From positions 101,001 through 165,000 of the forward strand of contig NW_026961085.1 of NCBI RefSeq assembly GCF_021018805.1: a DNA stretch of 64,000 nucleotides, written 5' to 3'. Below the pieces are notes generated by a model. It saw nothing but the letters and a program-made list of their open reading frames with translations, ran no database searches and had not been told where the DNA came from. Origin of the DNA: Prinia subflava. Taxonomy: Eukaryota; Chordata; Aves; Passeriformes; Cisticolidae. The position numbers were made by a program, and so were the translations under genes. This document shows positions 1 to 13,400 of this stretch, one piece after another. The stretch's first letter is position 1; the number at the start of each line of letters is the position of its first letter.

Positions 1-1251
1 AGGGAGAGAAAGAGCCAGAGCTGTGTAGAGCTACCCATGGGAGACTACATAGAAAAGGTATGAAAGACTTTTAGATAACAAGGAGCTGATGCTTGAAACC
101 TTCTGAAATTTTACCGAAGCACTCTGAGCGTCATGGCCATCTCTACCACCACAATCAACAACTTCCCATTTTGATTTTGGGGGCAGAATTCAAATGCCGC
201 CTCCAAGCATGGGGAGCACTGAGACTCTAAGCCACACCACATCCCTGCCAAAATTCCCAGCAGCCATGACAAACTGACTGCAGAAATAATGCAGCACCTT
301 GGCCCTCCTGTTGTGTCAGGAATAAGCTACTGGGAATACAGCCAACAGTTGTTCTAGCTGAGCATATTCTGAAAGCAGAGATAGGAAGGAATTAGGTGCC
401 TCTACTATAGAAGTTTCAAGCTTGTGATAAATGTTTCCAAGAACTGGACAAAGGATGGGAGCACAGACAGATAGCACCAGAGGCAAGAGAACCAGAAAAA
501 TAAACCAAACAACAGCTTTAATAAGAATTTGCACATAACAAGATTAATCTTCATGGTTAAGCTGCAGCAAAGGAACCGCTAGAAGTCCTTTTCTAAGAAG
601 GCCAATGACAGCAATGCCTCAGCCTACGGAAGGTGAGCACATCAACCAGGGCTCATCAGCGGCATGCTGTTTTCTAAGGGTCTCCAAGATCTTTCCTTTC
701 TCCTCCTCTGGATAGTAAGATGTTTAGTGTTTGTTTGGGGCTTGGGAGGATGTTTCCTAGTGCACCAGCCCTCAGCCGTTCTTGCTCTGACTCAGGAAGA
801 TACACAGGTACCTAAGGAGTTACTCCACTGAGCCTACAGATTCAGTTCCTTGGCCTCTATTGGGCCTGCTAATGGTGAAACACTTCCCTCCCAGGAGCAG
901 TGCCATCCCTTGATGGGATTTAATTAGCATCCAAAGCAGAGCCCTCAAATAAAGCTCTCACTAATCGCTGCTGCAGTTCAGCTTCCATCCCACACTTGCA
1001 GCACTTCAGTTGTGTGTTCCCATCTTGGCAGTGTGAAAGCGGGGGATCGGAAATTTCCTCTCAGGCACAAAGAGCACACAAAAACTGAGGGCAAGACCAA
1101 AGGGACAGGGCCAAGAAAGGAAGCAAGATCCAAAGTGTGTTTCTTTCGAGACCCTGAATGCACCTCCCAGAAAACACTGCAGCTCAGGTGGCAGAAGCTG
1201 ACAGAGAGGGAGGGAGGCTGGCTCAGCACAAGCAGAGGCTCTGTGAGGGCC
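1..1251 (-). other. RNF20 3' UTR and downstream flank
   Basis: No gene other than RNF20 is seen here. Minus-strand ATTAAA hexamers at 919-924 and 517-522 are possible poly(A) signals for RNF20; I cannot decide between them from sequence alone. Short open frames in this stretch have no recognisable domains. Confidence 0.5.
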
Positions 1252-1428
1252 TCAGCCAATGTAGATCCTGTGGAAGTCGTTGGCCCCGAAGGCCGCGTTG
1301 CACTTGGGGCACTTGCGCTGCCGGGTGTCGTAGCGCGTCTTGACGCACTCGAAGCAGAAGACGTGGAAGCACTTGGTGAGCACTGCGTCCTTCTTGCGCA
1401 TGTTGCAGCACGGGCATGTCAGGCGGGC
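1252..1428 (-). CDS. RNF20: RNF20 last coding exon: RING finger
   Basis: This 177-nt exon encodes 58 residues and the TGA stop (1252-1254). It contains the C3HC4 zinc ligands in order: CPCC, then KCFH, then CFEC, then CPKC, followed by the conserved tail. The RING recruits the E2 enzyme. The acceptor is ttttccag just upstream, at 1429-1436 on the plus strand. Confidence 0.97.
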   Translation of the reverse strand, partial: ARLTCPCCNMRKKDAVLTKCFHVFCFECVKTRYDTRQRKCPKCNAAFGANDFHRIYIG

Positions 1429-4400
1429 CTGGAAAACACGCACGCACGCATGCACACAAAGAGCTGTGAGAGGCCCAGCAGCCCAGCTGCTGTGCTCAGA
1501 GATGTCTCAAGATGAAGGTCCTTCCATTCCTCAGAAGGACAATGTGGTTTCTTCAGTGCCAGAGTACAGATGAGAGATGTCAGATACTGAAAGCGTGTCT
1601 ATACACCTTCTGACTAAAGTATAAAGGGAAGCTGATCAACACAGATACTCACCTTATAATCCTTGATTTCCTCCATCAGGATCTCATCACAGTTGGGAAC
1701 CATGTCAGGCTTCTTTGTGGTCTCCAGCTTCCTGCGCAACCTAGAAATATCTTCCTGCACAAAAACAGGAGATCAAGTGAAAGAGCAGTACATTCTCTGT
1801 CACAGCTCTTCAAGGATCAAAGAGAACATGCACCTGGCTAAGTCATGCCACCCATAGTTTCATCCCCTATAATCCAAGAGACAACATGATCATCTGATGC
1901 CACAAGTATTGTCAGTTATCAGCGCATAAAATCTGAAAGAGCCAAAACCTGATGAAGCCAAAATCAAAGTGAAACTGGACACCAAGACCAGTTTAGCTGA
2001 AACTCTCTGCAAGCTCAGTGTACAAGAAGGACACTAAAGCAGACAGGTCTTGAAGGATTGCGCACAGGATGTATACCTCAGCCCTTTTGAAATTGAACAT
2101 CTCTTTTTCTCTGGTTACTCTGTTTTCCACAATCTCCTCCTGAAAATCGTGTAACTTCTTCTGAGCCAACTCTAGCTGGGCCTTCAGATCATCTGCAAGC
2201 TGTGCTGCATCAATGGCCTGAGAAAGAAAACCAGCATAGAAAGACCAAACACAGAAGAACAGCTCTCATGATTTCTAGCCCCCTGTTATTACCTTATTAT
2301 TAACAAGTTCTAATCATTTTAGCAGAGCCAAACCTTGGCACACTGCAAAGCATGTCACTTCGAAAGACATTAATGATCATCCAATTCTCTTCCAAACATA
2401 CTTTCAGCCTTCCAGCTTCCACATTATCTCTACTAAATTGTTTAGAGGCAGTTCTATAGCTGAACTAGAGAGAACTGCAGGATGGCTATTTCTAACAATC
2501 TTCTCTCTTCACCAGTTCGCTTCCAACTTTATAACCAAATGCCCTTAACATCACAAGTTGTTGTATTAAGCACAGGTGACGCTGCTGAATTCTCCCCAGC
2601 TCCTCTTCATAGTGATATTCCTTTCCTTTCTACCTGTTTTAATGTAATTTCTGCATTTCTACTAAAACGTAACAAAGGCAACATCAGCCTTAAGACTTAG
2701 TCTTATTTTACTGCTAACACACCTACTTTTTTGATCTTAGGCATTTATTAAAAGTGTTCACATTCCCCAGCTCCATTTTCCTTTCGCTTATCCCATCTTC
2801 CTACAAAAGCTTTGAGTGCAGTTAGCTTCATCTGGCTGCTGTCTCTTTCTTTCACCAGAGGTTTCACAGAAACACGTATGACCTGCTTCTCCTTATCAAA
2901 GGAAAACATCAGTCTTTAGTACTTTAATCATAATTCTCTTCAAGACTCCTCAGCCTTCTGGTCTACTCGTCCAAAAGCAGGGAATACCAGGTTCTGTAAT
3001 ACCAGTGGAAGCTCAAAGCCGTCTATGCCTCCCACAAGGCAGCAGCTCCACCTCACAACCCAAGAGGAAACAAAGGGGTCTCTCACCTTGCGTTTGTTCA
3101 TTTCCAGGGCCTGTGTTCGCAGGCCCAACTCCTTCTCTCCTGTTCCAATACTGCTCTGCAGTAAGTGTTCCTTCTCCTCCAGCTTACGTACAACCTGCAG
3201 CTGGGCATCCACCTTGGAAAGGGAAACAGAAGGTACAGAAGGAATGAATGCATGGCCTGTGGGTCTTCAGAGCTGTCACTCGAGCTGCAGGCTAAAACTA
3301 CCCCTGATGCCCCATCATCAAGGAGGACACCTTCAGCTTGCCTTTTTCTCCCCAAACAGCCGTGCCTGTATCCAGAGAGTCATACTCAGATCTCTCTGGT
3401 TAACACTTTAAAACTTAGCAGTCAAATATTTGCAACAAAGATGTCTTAATTTTTGGACAGTGGCTTGAAGACTTGCTGCAAGGCAGTGAACAGTTTCACA
3501 GTGCTTCCAAGGATGACAGGATACAGAGCCATAGAACGGCCTGGATTGGAAGGGACCTTAGAGATCATCTACCCCAGCCTCCCTGGGGTAACTTCCACTA
3601 GGGCATGTATCTCAAAGCCCCATCCAAGCCTGGCCTTGAACACCTCCAGGGATGGGGCATCCACAACTTCTCTGGGCAACCTCTAGCAGTGCCTCACCAC
3701 CCTCTAAGTAAAGAATTTCTTCCTAACATCTAATCTAAGCCTGCCCTCTTTCAGTTCAAAACCAATGCCTCTTGTCATGCTCATACAAAAAGTTCCTCTC
3801 CCTCCTTTTTCTTCAGGTACTGGAAGGCTGCAATGAAGTCTCCCCTGAGCCTTGTCTTCTCCATGCTGAACAAGCCCAGCTCTCTCAGCCTGTTCTTGTA
3901 GCAGAGGTGTTCATTTCTTCTCATCATCTTTATAGGCTCCTCTGGACTCCCTCCAACACGCATCCATGAGTCTTTCCTGTGCTGAGGACCCCAGAGCTGG
4001 ATGCAGCACTGCAGCTAGAATCTCATGAGGGCAGAGCAGAGGGGCAGAATCCTCGCCCTCAGCCTGCTGCCCACACTGCTTTGGATGCAGCCCAGGACGC
4101 AGTTGGCTTTCTGGGCTCCCAGCGTGCACTGCTGGGTCACGTCCAGCCTCTGATCTACCACAGTCTGCAAGTCCTTCTCTGTTCCAGTGTTCTCAGTAAC
4201 TTCTCCCAGTCTGTATCCATGTATATCCATCCAATATACAAGCAGAAGTAGCATTACAACAGGAAAAGGAACTCCCACTTTTCCTCACCCATCTGCTCTC
4301 CACAGCAGTGAACCCGTAGGACATTTTAATGCTCATACAGCAGTCTCAGTTTCTTACAAAGACAGGCTCCTTTGAAGCCTGATGCACTCCTAGGCTGGTG

Positions 4401-7400
4401 AGAGGAACATTCCATCCTGAACTGATTTTGGTGAGGATAGTTAATTCTCTTCAGAGCAGCTTACATGCTGCTCTGTTTCATATTTTGGAGCTAAACACTG
4501 TCAGTAACACAGCACTGTTTCAGCTGTTGCTGAGCAGTATTTACACAGCACCAAGACCTTCTGTGTGTCATGCTGCCCACCAGCAGGTAGGCTGAGGGTG
4601 CCCAAGAAGCTGGGATGCCACACAGCTGATCCAGCCGGCCCAAGGGGTGCTCCTGTGCTCAGCAATAACAGCTGGTGGAAGGGAAGAAGTGGGAGGATGT
4701 TCAGAGCTGCAGTATTTATTTAATAACAATAAAGCATGATGAAGCCCTGCTTTCCTGGAGATGACTGAACTCCTGCCTGCCACAGGAAGTAATCAATTAG
4801 CAAACTTTTGTTTTGCTTGCATGGACATCTTTGCTTTAACTGTTAAACTGCCTTTATTTCATCTCACCAGTTTTCTCTGTCCCTTTTGATTCTTTCCTCT
4901 TCCCCTCAGTGGGGGAGCAAGCAAATGGTTATGTGCAGCTGCCTAAAACGCATAACACATAACAACACCTCCACCTTCCCCACCAGCTCTTTTGTCCTGT
5001 CTCCTTTTTCCATATTTACCTGTGTTTTCAGTGTCAAAACTTGGTCCGCAAGCTCTTCCTTTTCCTCTTTCAGCAGCTTATGGATCTGGTTGGACTTGAT
5101 GCGTTCTGACATCAGCTTGAAGTTGGCGTCATCCTTCTCCCGCAGCTGCTGCATCAGGCGGATGTTCTGCTCTTGCATGTCTTCAAAAGCTTGGCCTGTG
5201 ACATCCATTTCTGATAGCAGGGCCTCTTCCTCCTGCAAAAGAATCACAGGCTGAGGGCAAACTGTGCCCTGGACCGCCTACAGTGACCCTGGACATTTTA
5301 TTCAGAGACACCAAACCTTGTGAAGATGAAGGAAGATTCTTGGTGTCAGGGAACACTATCATCCCAACAACCAGAAAAACATACTCCCTACAAGTCTGCA
5401 CCACAGCAGAGATACTCTGAATTTGAAGGCGCAGAGAAGAGATGGTGACCTGTTGCCTGTCTGGCCGGATCAGCTTTGACACAGTTGTTGCCAGAGCTGG
5501 GCAGAAACCAACTCCCAATTCCCAGCAGCTAAACAGCGATCAGATACACCAGGCCAGAAATTCCACAGGCGGACAGCTTGACAGCTTCCAACCAACAGGC
5601 TGCCAAGCCCCCTAAACTCACTTTGGCCATTTCAGCATTGATAAAGTAGAGCAGTTCCGTTCTACAATAACAATTATTCTAAAAAAGTACATATCAATTA
5701 TTGGCTTGCCTCTGCCCTGCTGAGATGGTTCTGCTCTCTAATTGGATTAAGCCGTTTTTTAGCAGAAGGTATTTACGAGTTCCATGCACATATATTCACG
5801 AGATGAACTGAGGAGATAATAACTCTTAAAAAGAAATTGTAATCTTTTCCCCTCATGGCTGATAAAGCCAATTCTCCTCTGTGTGCTTCACCAAGGCCAC
5901 ATGTTTAACTGTTTAATGTTTAATCGTTACTAAACATTTCCCACCATGGCCTGCCTGTGATACCCCAGAGCCGAGGGTGGAGGGGGTTATTTTGTTGGTC
6001 GTTCTTTTGCTTGTTTTCTTCCCCTTTGGTAAACAAGGATCAAACTCATATCTCTGGCCCATACAGATATAAATTCCTTCTCTTTTCCTGGACATAACCT
6101 GAAGGCAGCTCCTTCACGGGTGCTCCGGCCAAAGGAGAACTCATCAGAAACTTCTCACCTGCTTAGCCATGGCAAGTTTCTTCTGCAAATATTCAATCTG
6201 TTCCTCCACTGCTCGGATCTTGCGGAGGGCATCCTCATCAGCCATCTTTTTACTCTCCTTTTTTTCCTTGTCTTCCAATTCTTTCACCCTCTGCCTCAGT
6301 TCTTCAAGCTACAAAAACCAACCAGAAATTACACTAAATACAACAATGTGCCCTGAGCATTGTTAAGAGCCTGTTTTCCCCAAAATTCTCTGAAACACTC
6401 AGGACTGCCTTCAAAGCATAGTAAAAAACCCTCATATCATTTTGACAGAGTATTACAGGCAGATGTACTATTTGAGATGGGCTGTAAGCCCAAGATCTTG
6501 ACTTCCACACCTTTGAAAATTTCACAGCATCTTTTATCAGAGTAGGAACATCAGTCTCTTGCAATTGTACATGCATGGATATGTGGACAGAGAGCATCTC
6601 CTCCTTTAAGGGCATCTGGACCTTTCTCCAGATAAGAAGGCGATAACAGGGAAAGGAGGAGGTAAAATAAAACATACAGAGACATAAACTTGGCAGACAA
6701 ATGGTAAGGGAGGCAGTGATGAAAATGAAACCTGGTTAGTCACCCTAACTGACGAGAGCACATCAGAGCGTGAAACTGTTTATTCCATCAAGGTCATCTG
6801 ACTGTGGGAGAAAACTCAAAACAAAATATACAGAGACACAAACCTGACAAAACAAACACAGAGACAAGGAGAGGAGGCAAACCTCTCCAGTCACAACAAC
6901 TGATAAACTTCCAAGAAACTACAGGAAGCACTTCCAGGAAGATCTTGGACTTGCTTAGACTTTCTAATTGATGACAATGTAAAGCAGAAATAGCTCCTGA
7001 ACTGGAAGGCCTGTGGGAATCGAGAGCTGTTCAAATCCCGAAGCAATGTGCAGGCAGGAGATCAAGGATGAACAAGTTGGGGTTAGTCAGAGAAGGGTAT
7101 AAAAGAAGCCAGTCCCATGGAAAATATGGGCAGACAGAACACATTTGTCTGGCTCAGCCTTGCACATGACCACCACATTCTGTCCTGACCTTCTTGTCCC
7201 TTTTTATTGCACATTTTCTTAACTATTGCCATGTAATCTAACTCTTTACCCCATGTATGTGTGCTGCACAGAGTAAGGGCTGCCTATAGGTGAGACCTGC
7301 TTGTGAGGAAGGCAAGAGGGGCTTGAACCACAGGAGTCCCAAACAGAGGGACATGCCGGTACTTAAGGGATCTGCAAATGGGTCTGTGCTTACAAACCTA

Positions 7401-10400
7401 GAAATTGTTGTGCGTGTGTGCCTGCACTAGCGACTAGTCCCTGTTTATCTCCAGACCATTCCAATCTCTAAGTGACAAAGCTGAGAAGACAAACAATCCT
7501 CAGTTCTGAGGAGAGAAACAACACGGTTCTGCTGCAGAGTATCTGAAAAGAAGTTTAAGTAACCCATTAAAAAGAAAAAAGGAAGAGGAATTAGAAATAC
7601 CTCAGCTTTTGCCTTCTTCTCAGCTGCCATCAGCTGCACCTTGTCTCTCTGCTCTTTAGGGGCAGAGCGGTACATATCTAGCAACAATTTCATCTCCTTC
7701 TGGCTCTCCTGGGCCTTCCTGGAGAAAGGGAGACAGACCACAGTGAGAACACAGCAGGCAAAGCCACACGGTTACACAGCCAGCATGAGAAACTGGCAAT
7801 ATTCTCTCCATCTCCCACATGGATATGGAGTTGTTGGTGGCTCATCTTATCCTGGTAACATAAAACAGCAGCTGAGTGACAGGCTGGAACTGAAACCTGT
7901 TCAGGCACATGGGTTGAAAGGCAAGGAGTGAGGTGGAAATGAAATATGTATCCTAACAATAAGCTACAAACTATCCACCTCTGCTTTGGGAACCATCCAG
8001 CAGGGGAACACTGCTGTGTCCTCTATTGATAACCTGCTGCTGTGAACTTCTATGCTATTGTTATGATAGAACAAATAAACATTACTTGACTCACACCATG
8101 AAGAATCTAGTTTGGTAATTCATGCTTTAGGCTATTGCAGGAAAAACACTTCCACACTGATCACATCACAATCAGATATGGAGGGTGTCAAGAAACGCTC
8201 TTGGCTCCAAACTTCAATGATGCTGATCCCACAAAAGCAAGAACATGTGAACACTCCAGGCTTGGGCACTGCTCCCACAGGAAAGGGAAAGACAACAACT
8301 CTTACTTGAGCTCAGCCTTCAGCTGCTTGATCACTTCAGCCTCCTTCTTTCTTCCATCTTCATGCTTCCCTTTCTCCTTCTCTTTGGACTCTCTCTCCTT
8401 CTCTGATTCCTTCTGCTTCTGCTTTTCCCGCTCTCGTTCCTTTTCCTTCTCTTTTTCTCGTTCTCTCTCTTTCTCCTTTTCCTTCTCTCGCTCCCTCTCC
8501 CTTTCTCGTCTCTCCCGCTCCCGTTCCTCTTCATCTCGCCTGGCCTTCGTTTCATGAACATCTTCAAAAGCAGCCTTGGGAACAGACACTTGGGCAGAAG
8601 GATCATCAGGCTCCTGCTTGATCTCTGTAGGTTCCTCCTTTGTGTCTTCAGCACTGGACTGGGACTGGAGGAGAGCACTGCCACTGCGAGAGCGGATCTG
8701 GCATGGAACAGCAAGAGAGATGATCAAGAAAACAGACATTTAAGTTCCTAGCCAGGAATCTTCCTCACCCCCTTCTCCCTTGTCTTCCAAGAGCCATGCT
8801 TCCACGCCCCCTTTTCATGAAGCACTACCACACCTAAAAAGGAAGAGCACTCACTTGGTCAAAGGAAGCAGCAGAGTGCAAAACTCCACAGAAAATTTCA
8901 CTGCATCCTGCACAGCGTATCAGAAAGATTGATATTGCTGGCAAGGGTGACAGCTTTCCCCCTTCTCCTAAGCACTTTCCCCTCTTTTCTGGCATTTCCT
9001 GCTATGTTACCTTGCTCAGGTCAGCCTGGGCCTCTCTCAGTTTGCGCTTGTATCTCAACACCTCCCCCTTCAACTGGTGGTTGTGATTCTGGAGGCTGCT
9101 GATGAGGTGGCGCATCTCCCGATTAATTGGGCCTGCAAAACCAGAAACACCTCTGTAACAAAACACACATCTGTCAGCCTTCTTGAGGCCTTTCACAGAG
9201 ATGCAGAACAAGCTACCTGACAATGACAAAGAACAAAATAAAACTATTACCATTCTGCCACACAACAGAGCAACATAGAACACTTGCAAACAAGAAGTCA
9301 CGCCAGTTTTATATGCCTTACAGATAAGGGGTATTTATACGTCCTTGCAAATTTACAGTCCTAAGTTCCCACCTAACATTACTTTTATACCCATGATCCT
9401 AAAGGAAACATGTCATATTACAAAAGAAATCTGATTTAAATGCTACTTCAGAAGTAATTTATTTCCTCTGATGAAATTTAAGAATTACTACTTTGCTACC
9501 TAGACTGCCCTTAGAGACTTGGAAATTAATCCTCCCCCCACAAGTAATTTTTAATAATGCAAATATCCTGTCATAAACCAAATTGTTAGCAAAATGCATT
9601 TATTACACAGCATCAAGAAGGAAGTCAGATAACATGGAACTGGCCTCCCAACAAAAGAGGTGAAAAGCTTTGTTTTTTGAGATGAAGAGACCTGCCAGAA
9701 CAAGTACTTAACAAAGTAACTAACAAAGAATCAAGCCAGGTGTTCTAGTGCACTGTAGCCCCTAACGGGCATTGGTGGGTAGGTGGTGTTTCTTTTCAGG
9801 TACAGCAGAACAACATCATACCTGCTTGCTCATTGGCAGCAAGTGTCTGTTCAAACTCTATCCGCAACATCTCATATTCTTTGCGGACTTGTGCCAGGGT
9901 GTCCTCTAGCTGAATCACCTCCGTGCGTAGCTTCTTGTGAAGGCTGACCTCATCTCTCTGAGGAACAAAAGGAAAACAGATCTCGGTGCCCTGAACCTGG
10001 AGTATCTCTCACCTCATCAACATAATACAAGCTACCACAGCAGCCTGAATTATTGCCAGAAATGTAAATTTCCTGAGCATTCGCGGAGGCACGCAGCAGT
10101 GATGGCTGGTGGCACAACAGAGTTCCCAGGCTGACGGAGCAGAGATGTTACCTCAATCAGCTCCACCTGGCGCTGGTGTGTGGCACGGGTGCCATGGAGC
10201 AGCGTGCGGGCCTCGTCAAGGTGTGCCTTCAGCTGGAGACTCTCGTTATACAAAACAGAAAACTGGGACTGCATGCAGCGATATTCTGGGGTCTCCTTCA
10301 CAGCCTCTTCCACTGCTCGTTGCAGCTCAACCTAGTTGGGACACAAGAAAATGCCACAAAAAGGAGTATTATCCCCTTGCCTTTGATTTCTCTCTCTCAA

Positions 10401-13400
10401 GACAGGGGAACAGTCAATCAAGCTGCCACAGGCAAAAAACAAAAGTAGAACTTCAATAGCATTGCTATGAAGTAGGTCCAAGTGATGTGCTTCAGGACCA
10501 ATTTTAAAAAGGCTCTGTCATCTCTGCATGCACTAGGCTGCTTCTCTTGCACAAGCACATCATGGAAGTTTTTGACTCTTGGGTCCTGAAATAGTTTCTC
10601 TCAAAGATGTGAACTTGGAAAATGTAAGAAATTGGAAGCACCCAGATCAATAAAGATGGACACACAGAAAAGTATGAGAGAACAGAGAAAGTGCACATGC
10701 AAGTAGGCATTATGTTAGCCCTCTACCAGTAAGACATGACTGACAGAAAGAGAAATGAAAAAAAAAAAGCAAACCCAAGGGACAGAACTGAATTCCTAGG
10801 AAAAAAAACATTAGCAAACAATTGTGACTAGCAGCAGTGAAACACACATATATACATGCATTCAGCTTAAAAGTAATTAGGAAAAAAAAAAAGTTGTAAG
10901 CTAAAGACCATTTCTCTCTAAATAAACTCATGTGGATAAACATAATTCAGAGGTGTTTCAACAGTTCCCAGCATCAGATCTCAAAAATGTAGGTTCTCGA
11001 GACAGACATTTCTTGTAACTGGCACTGACCACTAAGATGACATTTGAATTATTCTCCCCACCATGTACTTATCTACCACAGAGTCACAGCTTCTTGTGTT
11101 ATCACCTTTAAAATATCACAAACTCATAGGCCGTTTCCTATCTATCCATCCCCCACACTGGGAAAAACATAAATTCATTAACTCTTTCAAGAGCCTCTCT
11201 CCCCATACAAGTTCCCTGATTGTTTCTGTTCTCTGGTTCCACTTGCACAGGCAGTGGGGAAGAAGGAAGAGGGATCACTGCTTGTAAAGAGGTGAAAACA
11301 GGTTTAACCAGACATGGTTAAAATGGACTCAAAGATCAGAACGGGACACGGGCAGGAAACCATTACAATTTCCAACGGTGCCCACACGGTGTCACCAACG
11401 CGCCGAACTGCAAGTGGAGCCACAGACTCGATGAACCGTACCTGGAGCCAAGTGGAACACAGCTAAAGAGCAGGCTCAGAACAGACACTGCTAATGAGGT
11501 TTTCTGGAGACAGCACTGCAAAGCTGAGGGCAGCCCATTCCACAGAACACCTTCATCCTCACATAGCTACAGATGTCTCACCTTGAGCTTTTCATTGTGT
11601 GTTCTTACTTCCTCAAGATCCTGACGTAGTTCCTCCAACTCATTAAGGCGATTCCCAGCAAGCTCTTTATTCTCTTCCAGCTCTGCATTCATCTCCTCAA
11701 ACTGTTGGGATAAACTGCTTGTAAATCCTACTGTTCATGTGTCTCCTGAGAGTGCTAATGAACTATCTGCTGATGCAGTAACAGCAATTACAGACTAAGC
11801 AGTCAGGTAATGTGACCAAGTGAGACAGACTAATTCCACCAGGTGTTCCTTAAGTTGGAAACTTGTACACAGACAAAACGGCTTGCCCAGAGTCACCCAC
11901 CTGTGTGGCATAGGATGAAAATTATCTAAAATAAGTATCCAATTTCTGTTCAATTTGTGGCCCTTGCTCTCCTTGACTTTATTCTTCCCCTTGCCCACAC
12001 CCAAGCTGACCTTACCTTGCGGGCATTAATGGTAATTGTTCCCCCATAGAGGCTGCTCCCAGCTCCGTACACCTTGTAGCCTTTGGAATTTACCTGCAAA
12101 AAAAAGCAAGAGATTTCCTCCAGATTCACTGAAAGAGTGACAAGCGTATGGAGCAAATACCGACAAGAGTGATGGGAGTAGATCCAAGGCCAAAGAAGGT
12201 ACACTGCAGGTTCTCAGTTCTCCCAGCAAAGTCCCAGAGAGGATGTCATACACCCATCCAACACCACCCACCACTCCCAGGTTTCCTGGCCAGCAGGGCA
12301 GCGCTTACTCGTTCCAGGACATCAGCCAGGTGGCGGTTCAGCCTCTGCTCCCTCTTGCGGATCTTGTCAATGTCCCACTGAAGGTCATCAATCATGGTCT
12401 CCAGGACAGATACCCGTGATTCTGCTGTCTCCACCCTCTCTTGTAGCTTGGAGAACTGCAATCAAAGGAGGGCTTCAGCCAACATATGGCATAGAATCAC
12501 CTTTTCCTGAGGCTGCTCAGGAGTCATTTTCTCTTATTCATCATGTGCTTTTCATCTTTTGTTGTGGTGACAGGCTATTCCATGAACTGTCCTGACTTTT
12601 ACACTGGTCAAATCCCAAGACGGCCACAAAAGTAAGACAAAACTGAAAACGCAGAAAGAGCAGGAAGCTGATACTATCTGGCAAAATACAGAAGGAGCCA
12701 CGCCAGCGTGTTGAAAGGATTTTTTGATTTTCATCTTTTCAATCCCTATGTCTATCTACTCTACAGAGCACCTAGGTGCTCAGAGGTCTAATGCTGAGCA
12801 AGACCAGCATTAACACAATTTTTAAATTAACTGAAATCTCTCAGACAAATGCTGCTAATAATGTGAACCCCTTAATAAGTGGGATCATCTTGTAACTGGT
12901 ATCATTCTACTGTCAAACAACACAGAGAAACCAAGGAATTCAGACTGACAGGGATGTTGCCTCAAGTGTTCCAGGTGTCTACACAGCCACCTCACAGCAT
13001 CACCTGCTGCTTCCCTATTCTGCAGGTTCCTCTGCTCTCCTCTTTTCTTTAAAAGAGGAGAGCAGAGTTCTCTTAAAAGAGAAATCCATTTAAATCACTG
13101 ACTTGCTTATATCCCTTCCTTCAGTCATGTAACAAGCAAATCAACCTAATTTTTACAGAACATCTATGTACAGCTCTCCACAACAACAACCCTTTTCGTA
13201 CCTTTCAAACCATGCTCCTCCTGTGCCTCTCCAATGAAATAAGCTGCTTTCCAATCTATGGTAACCACAAATTATGCTAAGCAGGACCCCAAAGCAGATT
13301 TCTTTCTCTCTCCTTTTTATACCTCCTGAGACATGACTCTGTGCTTCTCCTGAAGAACATCAGCCAGTTCTTGCAGCTGTCCATTCTCATGTGACAGGTA

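Noticed and set aside
1012..1515. 167-codon plus-strand open frame
   Set aside because: It is antisense to the RNF20 RING exon and 3' UTR; it has no domain and exists because of the GC-rich exon.
8135..8557. Plus-strand Ser/Phe-rich open frame
   Set aside because: Antisense shadow of the purine-rich RNF20 exon 12.
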